The notes under the pieces are model-generated. The model was given only the letters and a program-made list of their open reading frames with translations. It made no database searches and was not told where the DNA came from. A stretch of 64,000 bases of DNA, taken from NCBI GenBank assembly GCA_020637805.1, contig JACKJU010000012.1, positions 1 to 64,000 on the forward strand. Reading direction: 5' to 3'. Source of the stretch: Nitratireductor sp. Lineage in GTDB: Bacteria; Pseudomonadota; Alphaproteobacteria; Rhizobiales; Rhizobiaceae. Position numbers and translations under genes: made by a program. Of the stretch, positions 1-8,033 are shown in pieces; the first letter of the stretch is position 1; each line of letters opens with the position of its first letter.

Positions 1-53
<53 letters not shown>

Positions 54-251
54 ACATTCCGGATCAAAAGGCGGCCTTGCGCCGATTGCCGGGGCAGAAC
101 GCCCGCCTGGCAAATGCCAGCCTGGTAGGGTGTTCCGTTGCGGTGGACCGAAAACCGTTCGATTGGCCGGTCCGTTTCGTCGGCTGTATCTAAATTGCCG
201 GTCCTTGAGAATCAAGGGCAATTTTGCCCCTGAAAAGCGTAATTGTTGAAA

Positions 252-284
252 CCGGGATTTCCTGTCCCGGCGGTTGCCGCCGGG
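252..284 (-). terminator. two overlapping hairpins downstream of the FYDLN gene
   Basis: Two inverted repeats share bases: CCGGGA (252-257) with TCCCGG (265-270), and CCCGGCGG (266-273) with CCGCCGGG (277-284). They cannot form together. They lie just after the stop codon of the minus-strand gene at 302-769, where a terminator is expected, but no good T-run follows on the minus strand, so this is only a candidate. Confidence 0.35.
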
Positions 285-301
285 CAAGAACACTGCCGGG
301 T

Positions 302-769
302 TCAGACTTCGTCGTCATCCTTGCTTACGGAAAGACCCGGAATGTCATCGTCTTCCTCGTCATCCTCGAGGAACACGTCATCATCGGCGTCGTCGTCATC
401 TTCGTCGAGCTCGACATCCGGGATGTCGGGAATGTCGTCGTCTTCCTCGTCATCCTCGACATCGTCCGAAGTGGTGATGTCGTCGTCATCGTCATCATCG
501 TCGTCATCTGCATCCTCAAGGCTGACGATTTCGATGTCCTCGTCCTCGTCGTCATCCTCCTCGTCCTCATCATCCTCCACTTCCTCTTCCTTGCGGGATT
601 TGGACTTGGCCTGTGCCTTGGTCACGCTGGATGGAGCTTCTTCGACGAAGAAGGAGGCCGGATACGATTTGCCGGTATAGGGCGAAACGATCGGGTCCTT
701 GTTGAGATCATAGAATTTGCGGCCCGTTTCGGGGCAAATACGTTTTGTACCAAGTTCTGGTTTTGCCAC
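302..769 (-). CDS. FYDLN acid domain protein (TIGR02300 family)
   Basis: 155 aa if started at the GTG at 769, which gives the family's usual N-terminus (AKPELGTKR) and has AGGTG just upstream; the reading frame stays open further upstream without family similarity. Residues 1-45 hold the conserved block CPETGRKFYDLN followed by IVSPYTGKSYP. From about residue 60 the protein is almost entirely Asp and Glu, with the motif EDDEEDDDIP present twice. The acidic half is expected to be disordered. The function of the family is unknown; it sits beside aroA in many Rhizobiales, divergently transcribed, as here. The Asp/Glu codons form a GAY/GAR triplet repeat, which makes a meaningless poly-Ser frame on the other strand. 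Confidence 0.88.
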   Translation of the reverse strand: MAKPELGTKRICPETGRKFYDLNKDPIVSPYTGKSYPASFFVEEAPSSVTKAQAKSKSRKEEEVEDDEDEEDDDEDEDIEIVSLEDADDDDDDDDDDITTSDDVEDDEEDDDIPDIPDVELDEDDDDADDDVFLEDDEEDDDIPGLSVSKDDDEV

Positions 770-979
770 GATACACCTGTCTGTTCTGGTATGTGCCGGA
801 AAATTGGGCCGTTGCATACAAGCCAATCCCGCCACTGTCAAAAGCAAATTTGTGGCAATTTGCGGCGCTGTGCAAGCCCGCAGGCAAGGTGACGCAAACG
901 AATTCCTGTGATAGGTACGCCTCGCATTCCCGGCAGGCCCGTCAAGTTCCTGCCCTTCCAACACGTTCCAGGATGAAAG

Positions 980-2341
980 ATGAGCTACGGACACGCCAAT
1001 CCCGTCCCCATGACCTCGCGTCGCAGCCGTTCGCTGGCGGGCAATCCGGCCATCCCCGGCGACAAGTCCATTTCGCACCGTTCGCTCATATTTGGCGGTC
1101 TTGCAACGGGCGAGACGCGCATATCCGGCCTGCTGGAAGGTGAGGACGTGCTCAATTCCGGCAAGGCGATGCAGGCGCTTGGCGCCGGTGTTGCAAAGTC
1201 GGGCGAAGAGTGGATCGTGACGGGAACCGGCAACGGATTGCTTCTTGCCCCGCAATCCGATCTCGATTTCGGCAATTCGGGAACGGGCTGCCGCCTCTTC
1301 ATGGGGCTTCTGGGCACCTATGACTTTGAAAGCACTTTCATTGGCGACCCATCGCTCTCGAAGCGCCCCATGGGGCGTGTCCTCGATCCGCTGAAGCTTT
1401 TCGGCACCCAGGTTGTAAGCCAGGCAGAGGGCGGACGGCTGCCGGTGACGATTCGCGGCCCGCAATTCGCCGCCCCCGTTTCCTACCGGGTACCAATGCC
1501 GTCAGCACAGGTGAAATCCGCGGTTCTTCTGGCCGGTCTCAATGCGCCAGGCATAACCACCGTGATCGAACCGGTCATGACCCGCGACCACACCGAGAAG
1601 ATGCTGGCAGGGTTCGGCGCGGCGCTGGAGGTCGAAACCGATGCCGATGGCGTGCGCCATATTCGCCTCGAAGGGCAGGGAAAGCTCACCGGACAGATAA
1701 TCCAGGTGCCATCCGACCCGTCCTCGGCGGCATTTCCGATGGTCGCCGCGCTCATCGTTCCGGACAGTGACGTGACCTTGAAGAACGTCCTCATGAATCC
1801 GACCCGTACCGGTCTCATCACCACGCTGATCGAGATGGGCGGCAATATCGAGATTAGCAATCGCCGCGAATCGGGCGGCGAGGACATCGCCGACCTGCGG
1901 ATACGGTCTTCCGATCTGAAGGGCGTCACCGTTCCAGGCGATCGTTCGGCTTCGATGATCGACGAATACCCGGTGCTGGCCGTGGCCGCATCCTTTGCAA
2001 ATGGCGAAACCGTGATGGAGGACGTCGGCGAACTTCGCGTCAAGGAGAGCGACCGGCTTGCCGCCGTGGCGCGTGGGCTCGAAGCCAACGGCGTCGATTG
2101 CGAGGAAGGCGAAGACTGGCTCAAGGTTCGCGGCCGGCCCGACGGCAAGGGCCTTGGCGGCGCAGGCTTCGATGGTGTGCCGGCGGTTTCAACCCATCTT
2201 GATCACCGCATCGCAATGAGTTTTCTGGTCATGGGCATGGCGTCCGAAAACCCGGTCATGGTCGACGACACAAATGCGATTGCCACCTCCTTCCCGGAAT
2301 TCGTGGGTCTGATGCGCGGCCTCGGCGCCGAGCTGGAGTAG
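980..2341 (+). CDS. aroA: 3-phosphoshikimate 1-carboxyvinyltransferase (EPSP synthase), class II type
   Basis: 453 aa. It transfers enolpyruvate from PEP to shikimate 3-phosphate in the chorismate pathway, in the cytosol. The sequence follows the Agrobacterium CP4 (class II) enzyme nearly end to end: PGDKSISHRS near residues 26-35 (substrate-binding Lys about 29), RPMGRVL, SAQVKSAVLLAG, MTRDHTEKM, DEYP (catalytic Asp) and LDHRIAMSF. The position that is Ala100 in CP4 is Gly101 here (motif FGNSGTGCR), the residue usual in glyphosate-sensitive enzymes. It is first in a run aroA-membrane protein-cmk-rpsA, a common arrangement in the order. The intergenic region 770-979 should hold divergent promoters. 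Confidence 0.97.
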   Translation: MSYGHANPVPMTSRRSRSLAGNPAIPGDKSISHRSLIFGGLATGETRISGLLEGEDVLNSGKAMQALGAGVAKSGEEWIVTGTGNGLLLAPQSDLDFGNSGTGCRLFMGLLGTYDFESTFIGDPSLSKRPMGRVLDPLKLFGTQVVSQAEGGRLPVTIRGPQFAAPVSYRVPMPSAQVKSAVLLAGLNAPGITTVIEPVMTRDHTEKMLAGFGAALEVETDADGVRHIRLEGQGKLTGQIIQVPSDPSSAAFPMVAALIVPDSDVTLKNVLMNPTRTGLITTLIEMGGNIEISNRRESGGEDIADLRIRSSDLKGVTVPGDRSASMIDEYPVLAVAASFANGETVMEDVGELRVKESDRLAAVARGLEANGVDCEEGEDWLKVRGRPDGKGLGGAGFDGVPAVSTHLDHRIAMSFLVMGMASENPVMVDDTNAIATSFPEFVGLMRGLGAELE

Positions 2342-2395
2342 CATGCCTTGACCGAAGGCCCGCGCGCGAGGAATGGAGTCCCGGGAGAGAAACCC

Positions 2396-3037
2396 ATGTC
2401 CGGATCTCATCAAAAGAAGACTGCGGGCAGCAAGGCGCAGGCGCGGCGCAATGCATGGCGGCTTTACTGGATGCTTGTTGTGGCTGCACTTGCCGTTTTC
2501 GCCGTCATGCAGGCCTGGAGCCTACCGAAGCTGCGGGCAGATGGAATGCCTGCCTTCGACCTGCGCTATCTTGGTTATTCGTTCGATGAGGCACGCGCCT
2601 ATCTTGCGGCGCTTGGCGAGGAAGGCCGCACTTTCTACCTGAACGCGCAGTTGGTTCTGGACCGCCTGTATCCGGCGCTATACGGACCCGCATTGGCAAT
2701 CGCGCTTGTTGCGCTCGACGCAAGAGCCGGCGGGCGGGGCTGGGGATGGGTGCTCGCGGTATTCGCCATTGCGGGAATGGGCTTCGACTGGCTGGAAAAC
2801 GCGGCTGTCGCCACCATGTTGCTCGCCGGGCCGGATGATCTCACGCAAGCCATGGTGGCAGATGCATCGAGCTGGACACTGTTGAAATCCGCCAGTCTTG
2901 CAATCGCTTTTGCAGGGTTGCTCCTGCTGGCGCTGTTTGCCTTGCCCGGCGGGCTGAGACGAATGTTCGGGCAGGGCGCAAAGACCGCCCCGGCCGTGGA
3001 GGGGAAGGCTGCCAAGAGGGAGAAGGCCGATGTCTGA
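2396..3037 (+). CDS. four-TM membrane protein of unknown function between aroA and cmk
   Basis: 213 aa from the ATG at 2396, chosen because GGGAGAG lies 7-13 bases upstream; a TTG at 2348 would add 16 residues without a good ribosome site. After a Lys/Arg-rich start there are about four hydrophobic segments (roughly residues 22-42, 98-114, 123-143 and 171-193), with a loop rich in aromatic and acidic residues between the first two (SFDEARAYLAALGEEGRTFYLN) and the motif GFDWLENA before the end of segment three. The C-terminal tail is basic. It overlaps the start of cmk by 8 bases, so the two are probably translationally coupled. I do not recognise a named family. Confidence 0.8.
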   Translation: MSGSHQKKTAGSKAQARRNAWRLYWMLVVAALAVFAVMQAWSLPKLRADGMPAFDLRYLGYSFDEARAYLAALGEEGRTFYLNAQLVLDRLYPALYGPALAIALVALDARAGGRGWGWVLAVFAIAGMGFDWLENAAVATMLLAGPDDLTQAMVADASSWTLLKSASLAIAFAGLLLLALFALPGGLRRMFGQGAKTAPAVEGKAAKREKADV

Positions 3038-3674
3038 ACCGGTGACGATTGCAATCGACGGACCTGCCGCATCTGGAAAGGGCACGCTGGCCCGCAGGCT
3101 GGCCGCCCATTTTGGCTTGCCGCATCTCGATACCGGGCTGACCTACCGCGCCGTCGGCCACGCGCTGATGCAGGTTGGCCTGCCACTCGACAATGAGGAC
3201 CTGGCGGTCGAGGTGGCGGAACACATCGATCTTGGTGCGCTCGATCGCGATGTGCTATCCGCTCACGAAATTGGCGAGGCGGCGTCAAGGGTGGCGGTGA
3301 TGCCGCGTGTTCGCGCAGCGCTGGTGGATGCACAGCGCCGCTTTGCGTCTTCGGGCAAGGGCGCGGTTCTCGATGGCCGCGACATTGGAACGGTCGTGCT
3401 TCCCGGTGCTACCGCCAAGCTCTACGTGACCGCCTCTCCCGAGGTACGCGCGCGCCGACGCCACGAGGAAATCAATTGCAACGGCGGCGAGGCCAAATAC
3501 GATGACATTCTCGCCGATCTCAGGCGACGCGATGAACGCGACATGTCGCGGGCCGATTCGCCATTGAAGCCGGCCGATGACGCCCACTTGATTGATACGA
3601 CCGAAATGGATATAGAAGCGGCGTTCCGAACGGCGCTCGATTTCATTGAGAAGGCGGTTGCCGCCAGGAACTAG
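3030..3674 (+). CDS. cmk: (d)CMP kinase (cytidylate kinase)
   Basis: 214 aa, the usual length. It phosphorylates CMP and dCMP with ATP in pyrimidine nucleotide salvage, in the cytosol. Visible signature: P-loop GPAASGKGT at residues 10-18, HLDTGLTYRAVG in the CMP-binding region, LDGRDIGTVV, and the LID-like stretch RARRRHEE, with a C-terminal IDTTEMDIEAAF. The start lies inside the preceding reading frame (8-base overlap). Position directly upstream of rpsA is the classic bacterial arrangement. Confidence 0.97.
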   Translation: MSEPVTIAIDGPAASGKGTLARRLAAHFGLPHLDTGLTYRAVGHALMQVGLPLDNEDLAVEVAEHIDLGALDRDVLSAHEIGEAASRVAVMPRVRAALVDAQRRFASSGKGAVLDGRDIGTVVLPGATAKLYVTASPEVRARRRHEEINCNGGEAKYDDILADLRRRDERDMSRADSPLKPADDAHLIDTTEMDIEAAFRTALDFIEKAVAARN

Positions 3675-3703
3675 CCGGAAAGGCGAAAATTCCCGGATTT
3701 GTG

Positions 3704-3742
3704 GGGTGCGGAAGGGGCAGTTCAGCCCGCCGGCACCCTTTT
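3704..3742 (+). terminator. possible terminator after cmk
   Basis: GGGTGC (3704-3709) can pair with GCACCC (3733-3738), with a smaller GGGGC/GCCC pairing inside, followed at once by TTTTGATTTT. It sits 30 bases after the cmk stop and before the long rpsA leader. The loop is large, so this may be a partial or weak terminator. Confidence 0.38.
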
Positions 3743-3938
3743 GATTTTGGAAGATGCCTTTCCGATTGAACCGGCAAGCCGAAATCCCTCGCGCTACGCG
3801 CTTTTTTCGAAAAGCAGGCCCGGAACGGGCAGGGAGCGGCGATGCCATACGAAACACGAACCCGGCGCATCCGGACACGGGACTGCCATGGAGGCCAGAT
3901 GCCTCGGCAAATCGAAATCCCGTCTCCCAGGAGTATTC

Positions 3939-5651
3939 ATGACAGCTACTGAAACGGGTATGAACCCATCCACGGCAGACTTCGAAGCTCTGCTGAACGA
4001 GTCCTTTGAAACCCATGACGTTCTTGAAGGTCAGGTTGTAAAAGGCATTGTAACGGCAATCGAGAAGGATCTCGCCGTTATCGACGTGGGCCTGAAAGTT
4101 GAAGGCCGCGTTGCCCTGAAAGAATTCGGCGCAAAGGCCAAGGACGGTTCGCTGAATGTCGGCGATGAAGTCGAGGTCTATGTTGACCGCATCGAAAACG
4201 CCATGGGCGAAGCAGTCCTGTCGCGCGACAAGGCTCGCCGCGAGGAAAGCTGGTCGCGTCTCGAAGAGAAATTCGAGGCCAACGAGAAGGTCGAAGGCAT
4301 CATCTTCAACCAGGTCAAGGGCGGCTTCACCGTCGATCTGGATGGCGCTGTCGCCTTCCTGCCGCGCTCGCAGGTCGACATCCGTCCGATCCGCGACGTC
4401 AGCCCGCTGATGAACACGCCGCAGCCCTTCCAGATCCTGAAAATGGACCGCCGCCGCGGAAACATCGTCGTTTCCCGCCGCACCATCCTGGAAGAGAGCC
4501 GTGCAGAACAGCGCTCCGAAATCGTCCAGAACCTCGAAGAGGGTCAGGTCGTTGAGGGCGTCGTCAAGAACGTCACCGATTACGGCGCATTCGTCGATCT
4601 GGGCGGCATTGACGGCCTGCTGCACGTCACCGACATGGCATGGCGCCGCGTGAACCATCCGTCCGAGATCCTGCAGATCGGCCAGACGGTCAAGGTTCAG
4701 ATCATCCGCGTCAACCAGGAAACCCACCGTATCTCGCTTGGCATGAAACAGCTCGAGAGCGATCCGTGGGATGCCATCGAGTCGCGCTATCCGGAAGGTG
4801 CCCGCGTCAAGGGCCGCGTGACCAACATCACCGACTACGGCGCATTCGTCGAACTGGAGCCGGGCATCGAAGGCCTCATCCACGTTTCCGAAATGTCCTG
4901 GACCAAGAAAAACGTCCATCCTGGAAAGATCGTTTCGACCTCCCAGGAAGTCGACGTTCAGGTTCTCGAGGTCGATCCGGCCAAGCGCCGCATTTCGCTC
5001 GGTCTCAAACAGACCCTCGACAACCCGTGGGATGCCTTTGCCGCTGCCCATCCGGCTGGCACGAAGGTCTCCGGCGAAGTCAAGAACACCACCGAATTCG
5101 GTCTGTTCATCGGCCTCGACGGCGATGTGGACGGCATGGTTCACCTGTCGGATCTCGACTGGAACCGTCCGGGCGAGGAAGCCATCCAGGAATACAACAA
5201 GGGCGACATGGTTGATGCCGTCGTTCTCGATGTTGACGTCGAGAAGGAACGCATCTCGCTCGGCATCAAGCAGCTTGGTGGCGATCCGGTCGGCGAAGCA
5301 GCCGATTCCGGTGCCCTGCGCAAGGGTGCCGTAGTGACCTGCGAAGTGACCGACGTGAAGGATGGTGGTCTCGAGGTGAAACTCGCCGATACCGACATCA
5401 CCAGCTTCATCAAGCGCTCCGACCTTTCCCGCGACCGCGACGAGCAGCGCCCCGAGCGTTTCTCTGTCGGTCAGAAGGTCGATGCCCGCGTCACCCAGTT
5501 CGACCGCAAGACGCGCCGCGTCACCGTGTCGATCAAGGCGCTGGAAATCGCAGAAGAGAAGGAAGCCGTCGCACAGTACGGTTCCACCGACTCCGGCGCA
5601 TCGCTTGGCGACATCCTGGGCGCAGCCCTGAAACAGAGGGAAGGCGAATAA
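3939..5651 (+). CDS. rpsA: 30S ribosomal protein S1
   Basis: 570 aa. It binds mRNA on the small ribosomal subunit and helps initiation on structured or weakly Shine-Dalgarno messages. The start is the ATG at 3939 with CCAGGAG upstream; the frame is open 80 codons further up but that part is not S1-like. Six S1 (OB-fold) repeats can be followed; repeats three and four carry the near-identical motif TDYGAFVDL/TDYGAFVEL, and each repeat ends in an RISLG-like strand. The protein ends GDILGAALKQREGE. A leader of about 260 bases after cmk leaves room for its own promoter and for autoregulation, which is known for S1 in E. coli but is not shown here. Confidence 0.98.
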   Translation: MTATETGMNPSTADFEALLNESFETHDVLEGQVVKGIVTAIEKDLAVIDVGLKVEGRVALKEFGAKAKDGSLNVGDEVEVYVDRIENAMGEAVLSRDKARREESWSRLEEKFEANEKVEGIIFNQVKGGFTVDLDGAVAFLPRSQVDIRPIRDVSPLMNTPQPFQILKMDRRRGNIVVSRRTILEESRAEQRSEIVQNLEEGQVVEGVVKNVTDYGAFVDLGGIDGLLHVTDMAWRRVNHPSEILQIGQTVKVQIIRVNQETHRISLGMKQLESDPWDAIESRYPEGARVKGRVTNITDYGAFVELEPGIEGLIHVSEMSWTKKNVHPGKIVSTSQEVDVQVLEVDPAKRRISLGLKQTLDNPWDAFAAAHPAGTKVSGEVKNTTEFGLFIGLDGDVDGMVHLSDLDWNRPGEEAIQEYNKGDMVDAVVLDVDVEKERISLGIKQLGGDPVGEAADSGALRKGAVVTCEVTDVKDGGLEVKLADTDITSFIKRSDLSRDRDEQRPERFSVGQKVDARVTQFDRKTRRVTVSIKALEIAEEKEAVAQYGSTDSGASLGDILGAALKQREGE

Positions 5652-5684
5652 GCATCCGCTTTTTCGTTGCTTTGAAACGAATCG

Positions 5685-5715
5685 AAACCCGCCGGACTTT
5701 CCGGCGGGTTTTTTG
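5685..5715 (+). terminator. Rho-independent terminator of rpsA
   Basis: Strong hairpin: AAACCCGCCGG pairs with CCGGCGGGTTT around a five-base loop (ACTTT), followed by a run of T. It begins 33 bases after the rpsA stop codon. Confidence 0.92.
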
Positions 5716-5899
5716 TTGATGCAAGTTGGACCTGCTCCAGGACCCAAGGCATGCCGCTGAAATGGAAACCGCATTCGGGTTTCGATGAATTCCCGAAACC
5801 TGATTTGCTCCATGTTACTTGCCGCGCGCCGTGGGGCTTGGTATCACCTTGACCGGTTCGCGGACCCGACGGGTCCGGCCAGTTTCCGGCAGGTTTTCA

Positions 5900-6880
5900 A
5901 TGACTTTGACTGCAGATGAAATCGTTGACCGGCGCCGAACGCGCCGTAGGCTCACATTCTGGCGCATCGTGGCACTGTTGCTTCTGGCAATTGCCGTTGC
6001 AGCCCTGATGTCGGCAGCAGGCATGTTCAACAGCCTCGGCAAGACCGGCTCCGACCACATCGCACGTGTCGAGATCAGCGGCGTGATAACCGACGACCGT
6101 CCAATGCTCGATCTGCTGGAGGAACTGGGCAAGAAGGATCAGGTCAAGGCAGTGATCCTCGACATATCCTCGCCCGGCGGTTCGACCGTCGGCGGCGAGG
6201 CGCATTTCGAGGCCATCCGCAAGCTCGCCGAAAAGAAACCGGTCGTCGCATCTGTCGGGACGCTGGCTGCCTCCGCCGGATACATGATCGCTGCGGCATC
6301 GGACCATATCGTCGCTCACAAGACCTCGATTGTCGGTTCGATCGGCGTTTTCGTCCAGTATGCCACCGCCGACCGGCTTCTCGAAAAAATCGGCGTCGAA
6401 GTGGGAATGGTCAAATCGTCGCCGCTGAAAGCCGAGCCGTCGCCGTTCTCTCCCGTAACCGAGGAGGAAAAGGCAATGATCCGCAATCTCGTCATGGATA
6501 CCTATGACTGGTTTGTCGGGCTTGTGGCAGACCGGCGCAAGCTGGATCCGGCCAGGGCGCGCGCGCTTGCGGACGGCAGCATCTTCACCGGCCGCCAGTC
6601 GCTGGAAAACGGCCTGGTCGATGAACTGGGCGATGTCGAGACAGCGCGCAAGTGGCTTGTCGCCGAGAAAGGAATTTCCACCAAACTGGAAGTCCTGCAA
6701 TGGACCCCGAAGCGGCAAAATGCTAACCTTTTTGGAACCGGGAGCGCAGCAGGTACGGGTTTGGTCTGGCTCGCGGAGAAATTTGGCGTTAGGCTGAATA
6801 ACAGGGAGGCGGAAGAATTGCGCGAATTCGTGCGCAAACGCTTGTTCCTTGACGGCTTGCAGTCGATTCTGCAAAACTAA
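5900..6880 (+). CDS. sppA: signal peptide peptidase SppA (short, membrane-anchored serine protease)
   Basis: 326 aa, the short single-domain form. It is thought to cleave signal peptides left in the inner membrane. An Arg-rich start is followed by one TM anchor (about residues 20-42), then the crotonase-like S49 protease domain facing the periplasm. The catalytic Ser is in LAASAGY (Ser125) and the general-base Lys in SSPLKAEP (Lys177); their spacing of 52 residues fits SppA. The ATG at 5900 has GGCAGG upstream; an upstream in-frame start would add 27 residues ahead of the anchor. It lies between rpsA and ihfB, the usual Rhizobiales order. Confidence 0.94.
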   Translation: MTLTADEIVDRRRTRRRLTFWRIVALLLLAIAVAALMSAAGMFNSLGKTGSDHIARVEISGVITDDRPMLDLLEELGKKDQVKAVILDISSPGGSTVGGEAHFEAIRKLAEKKPVVASVGTLAASAGYMIAAASDHIVAHKTSIVGSIGVFVQYATADRLLEKIGVEVGMVKSSPLKAEPSPFSPVTEEEKAMIRNLVMDTYDWFVGLVADRRKLDPARARALADGSIFTGRQSLENGLVDELGDVETARKWLVAEKGISTKLEVLQWTPKRQNANLFGTGSAAGTGLVWLAEKFGVRLNNREAEELREFVRKRLFLDGLQSILQN

Positions 6881-6935
6881 CGGTGGGTAAGGTTGCGGTT
6901 GCGCAATCTCTTGGGGCACACCGGGAAAGCGGCAC

Positions 6936-7217
6936 ATGATTAAATCCGAACTGATCCAGATTATCGCAGATCGCAATCCGCATCTTTACCAGCGCGATGT
7001 CGAAAACATCGTCAATGCCATCCTTGACGAGATCACGCAGGCGCTGTCGCGGGGCGACAGGGTGGAACTGCGCGGCTTTGGCGCATTCTCGGTCAAGCAT
7101 CGCAAATCGCGTGTGGGACGTAACCCGCGCACCGGCGACCAGGTGCCGGTGGACGAGAAATGGGTTCCGTTCTTCAAGACGGGCAAGGAGTTGCGCGAGC
7201 GCCTGAACTCCGACTAG
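6936..7217 (+). CDS. ihfB: integration host factor subunit beta
   Basis: 93 aa, the family's usual size. IHF-beta pairs with IHF-alpha to bend DNA sharply in the nucleoid and so acts in promoters (including sigma-54 promoters), replication and recombination. Visible: the N-terminal helices MIKSELIQIIADRNP, the hinge RVELRGFGAFSVKHR, and the DNA-intercalating beta-arm containing RVGRNPRTG, which holds the conserved Pro. It follows sppA by 55 bases, probably in the same transcript. Confidence 0.96.
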   Translation: MIKSELIQIIADRNPHLYQRDVENIVNAILDEITQALSRGDRVELRGFGAFSVKHRKSRVGRNPRTGDQVPVDEKWVPFFKTGKELRERLNSD

Positions 7218-7315
7218 ATTGGATCAATCTCCGCTCGAACCGGTTGGGCCGGGAATAGCCGAGCGGGTTCAACCGCCGCAATGGCGACAACAGGCCAATC
7301 GGCCAGAGCTGTCCA

Positions 7316-7681
7316 ATGTTTCGCAAACTCATCTTCCTGTTCATCACCATTCCGGTCGCAATCGTGCTGATCCTGCTCTCTGTGGCAAATCGCGCGCCGG
7401 TCACGTTCAACCTCGATCCGTTCAATCCGGAAATGCCGGCATATGCGTTCACGCTGCCGCTGTTCGTACTGATGTTTGCAGCGCTGCTTCTTGGCCTGGT
7501 AATGGGCAGTTTCGTCACCTGGTGGCGTCAGGGACGCCATCGCAAGCGCGCCCGTGTCGAGCATGTCGAAGTGGCTAAATGGAAACAGCAGGCCGAAGAC
7601 CAGAAAAAGCGGGCCGATGAACTGGCTGCAGAACTCAACCCCGGCCTGAAGGGTCTTCCCGCAGCCAACAAGGCTGCCTGA
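7316..7681 (+). CDS. LapA-domain inner membrane protein (DUF1049)
   Basis: 121 aa. Two TM segments (about residues 4-22 and 42-64) are joined by a short periplasmic loop with the family pattern NRAPVTFNLDPF, and are followed by a cytoplasmic coiled-coil-like tail (WKQQAEDQKKRADELAAELN). E. coli LapA works with LapB to control LPS synthesis through FtsH and LpxC. That role is an inference here, since the alphaproteobacterial members are usually unpaired with lapB. It lies 98 bases after ihfB; the spacer shows no gene. Confidence 0.88.
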   Translation: MFRKLIFLFITIPVAIVLILLSVANRAPVTFNLDPFNPEMPAYAFTLPLFVLMFAALLLGLVMGSFVTWWRQGRHRKRARVEHVEVAKWKQQAEDQKKRADELAAELNPGLKGLPAANKAA

Positions 7682-7783
7682 TCTTCCGTTTCACAGCGGC
7701 GGCCTCGCTTGGCGAGCGTAGATCGAACGAAACCCTTGTTGCGCTTGCATTCAGTCCCACGGGTCTGACGCGTGCAGAGGGTT

Positions 7784-7879
7784 CTACCCGATCAGGTACA
7801 CCGCCAGGGCCATGAGCCCGCACAGGACGAGCGACCAGAAAAGCACCGGCAGGTAGTTCTCGCGAAATTGCTCCGCCAT
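7784..7879 (-). CDS. candidate 31-aa single-TM small membrane protein
   Basis: A short minus-strand frame from ATG at 7879 to TAG at 7784 encodes MAEQFRENYLP followed by one hydrophobic span of about 20 residues (VLFWSLVLCGLMALAVYLIG). GGGAGC lies 9 bases before the ATG, a good ribosome site. It is the only sensible coding content of the 350-base gap between the LapA-domain gene and the methyltransferase at 8034. Small membrane proteins of this shape are often missed. The strong ribosome site and clean TM segment argue for it; nothing is known of its role. Confidence 0.55.
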   Translation of the reverse strand: MAEQFRENYLPVLFWSLVLCGLMALAVYLIG

Positions 7880-8033
7880 GATGGTTTGCTCCCGTTGATT
7901 GGCTGATCCGGACGCTATCGCGGGTGGCGATCATCATCAAGGTCACAATTTGCCGGGGACTGACTTGCGCGCACCTCTGCAACGCCGGTGAATTCGCTTT
8001 GTATTCCTGCGCGCCTCACTCTATTAAGTCGGC

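Noticed and set aside
243..680. Plus-strand poly-Ser open frame
   Set aside because: It is the reverse reading of the Asp/Glu codons of the FYDLN protein; no ribosome site or family.
3285..5813. 842-residue open frame antisense to rpsA and cmk
   Set aside because: Shadow of the codon pattern of the true genes; no domain and it crosses the rpsA terminator.
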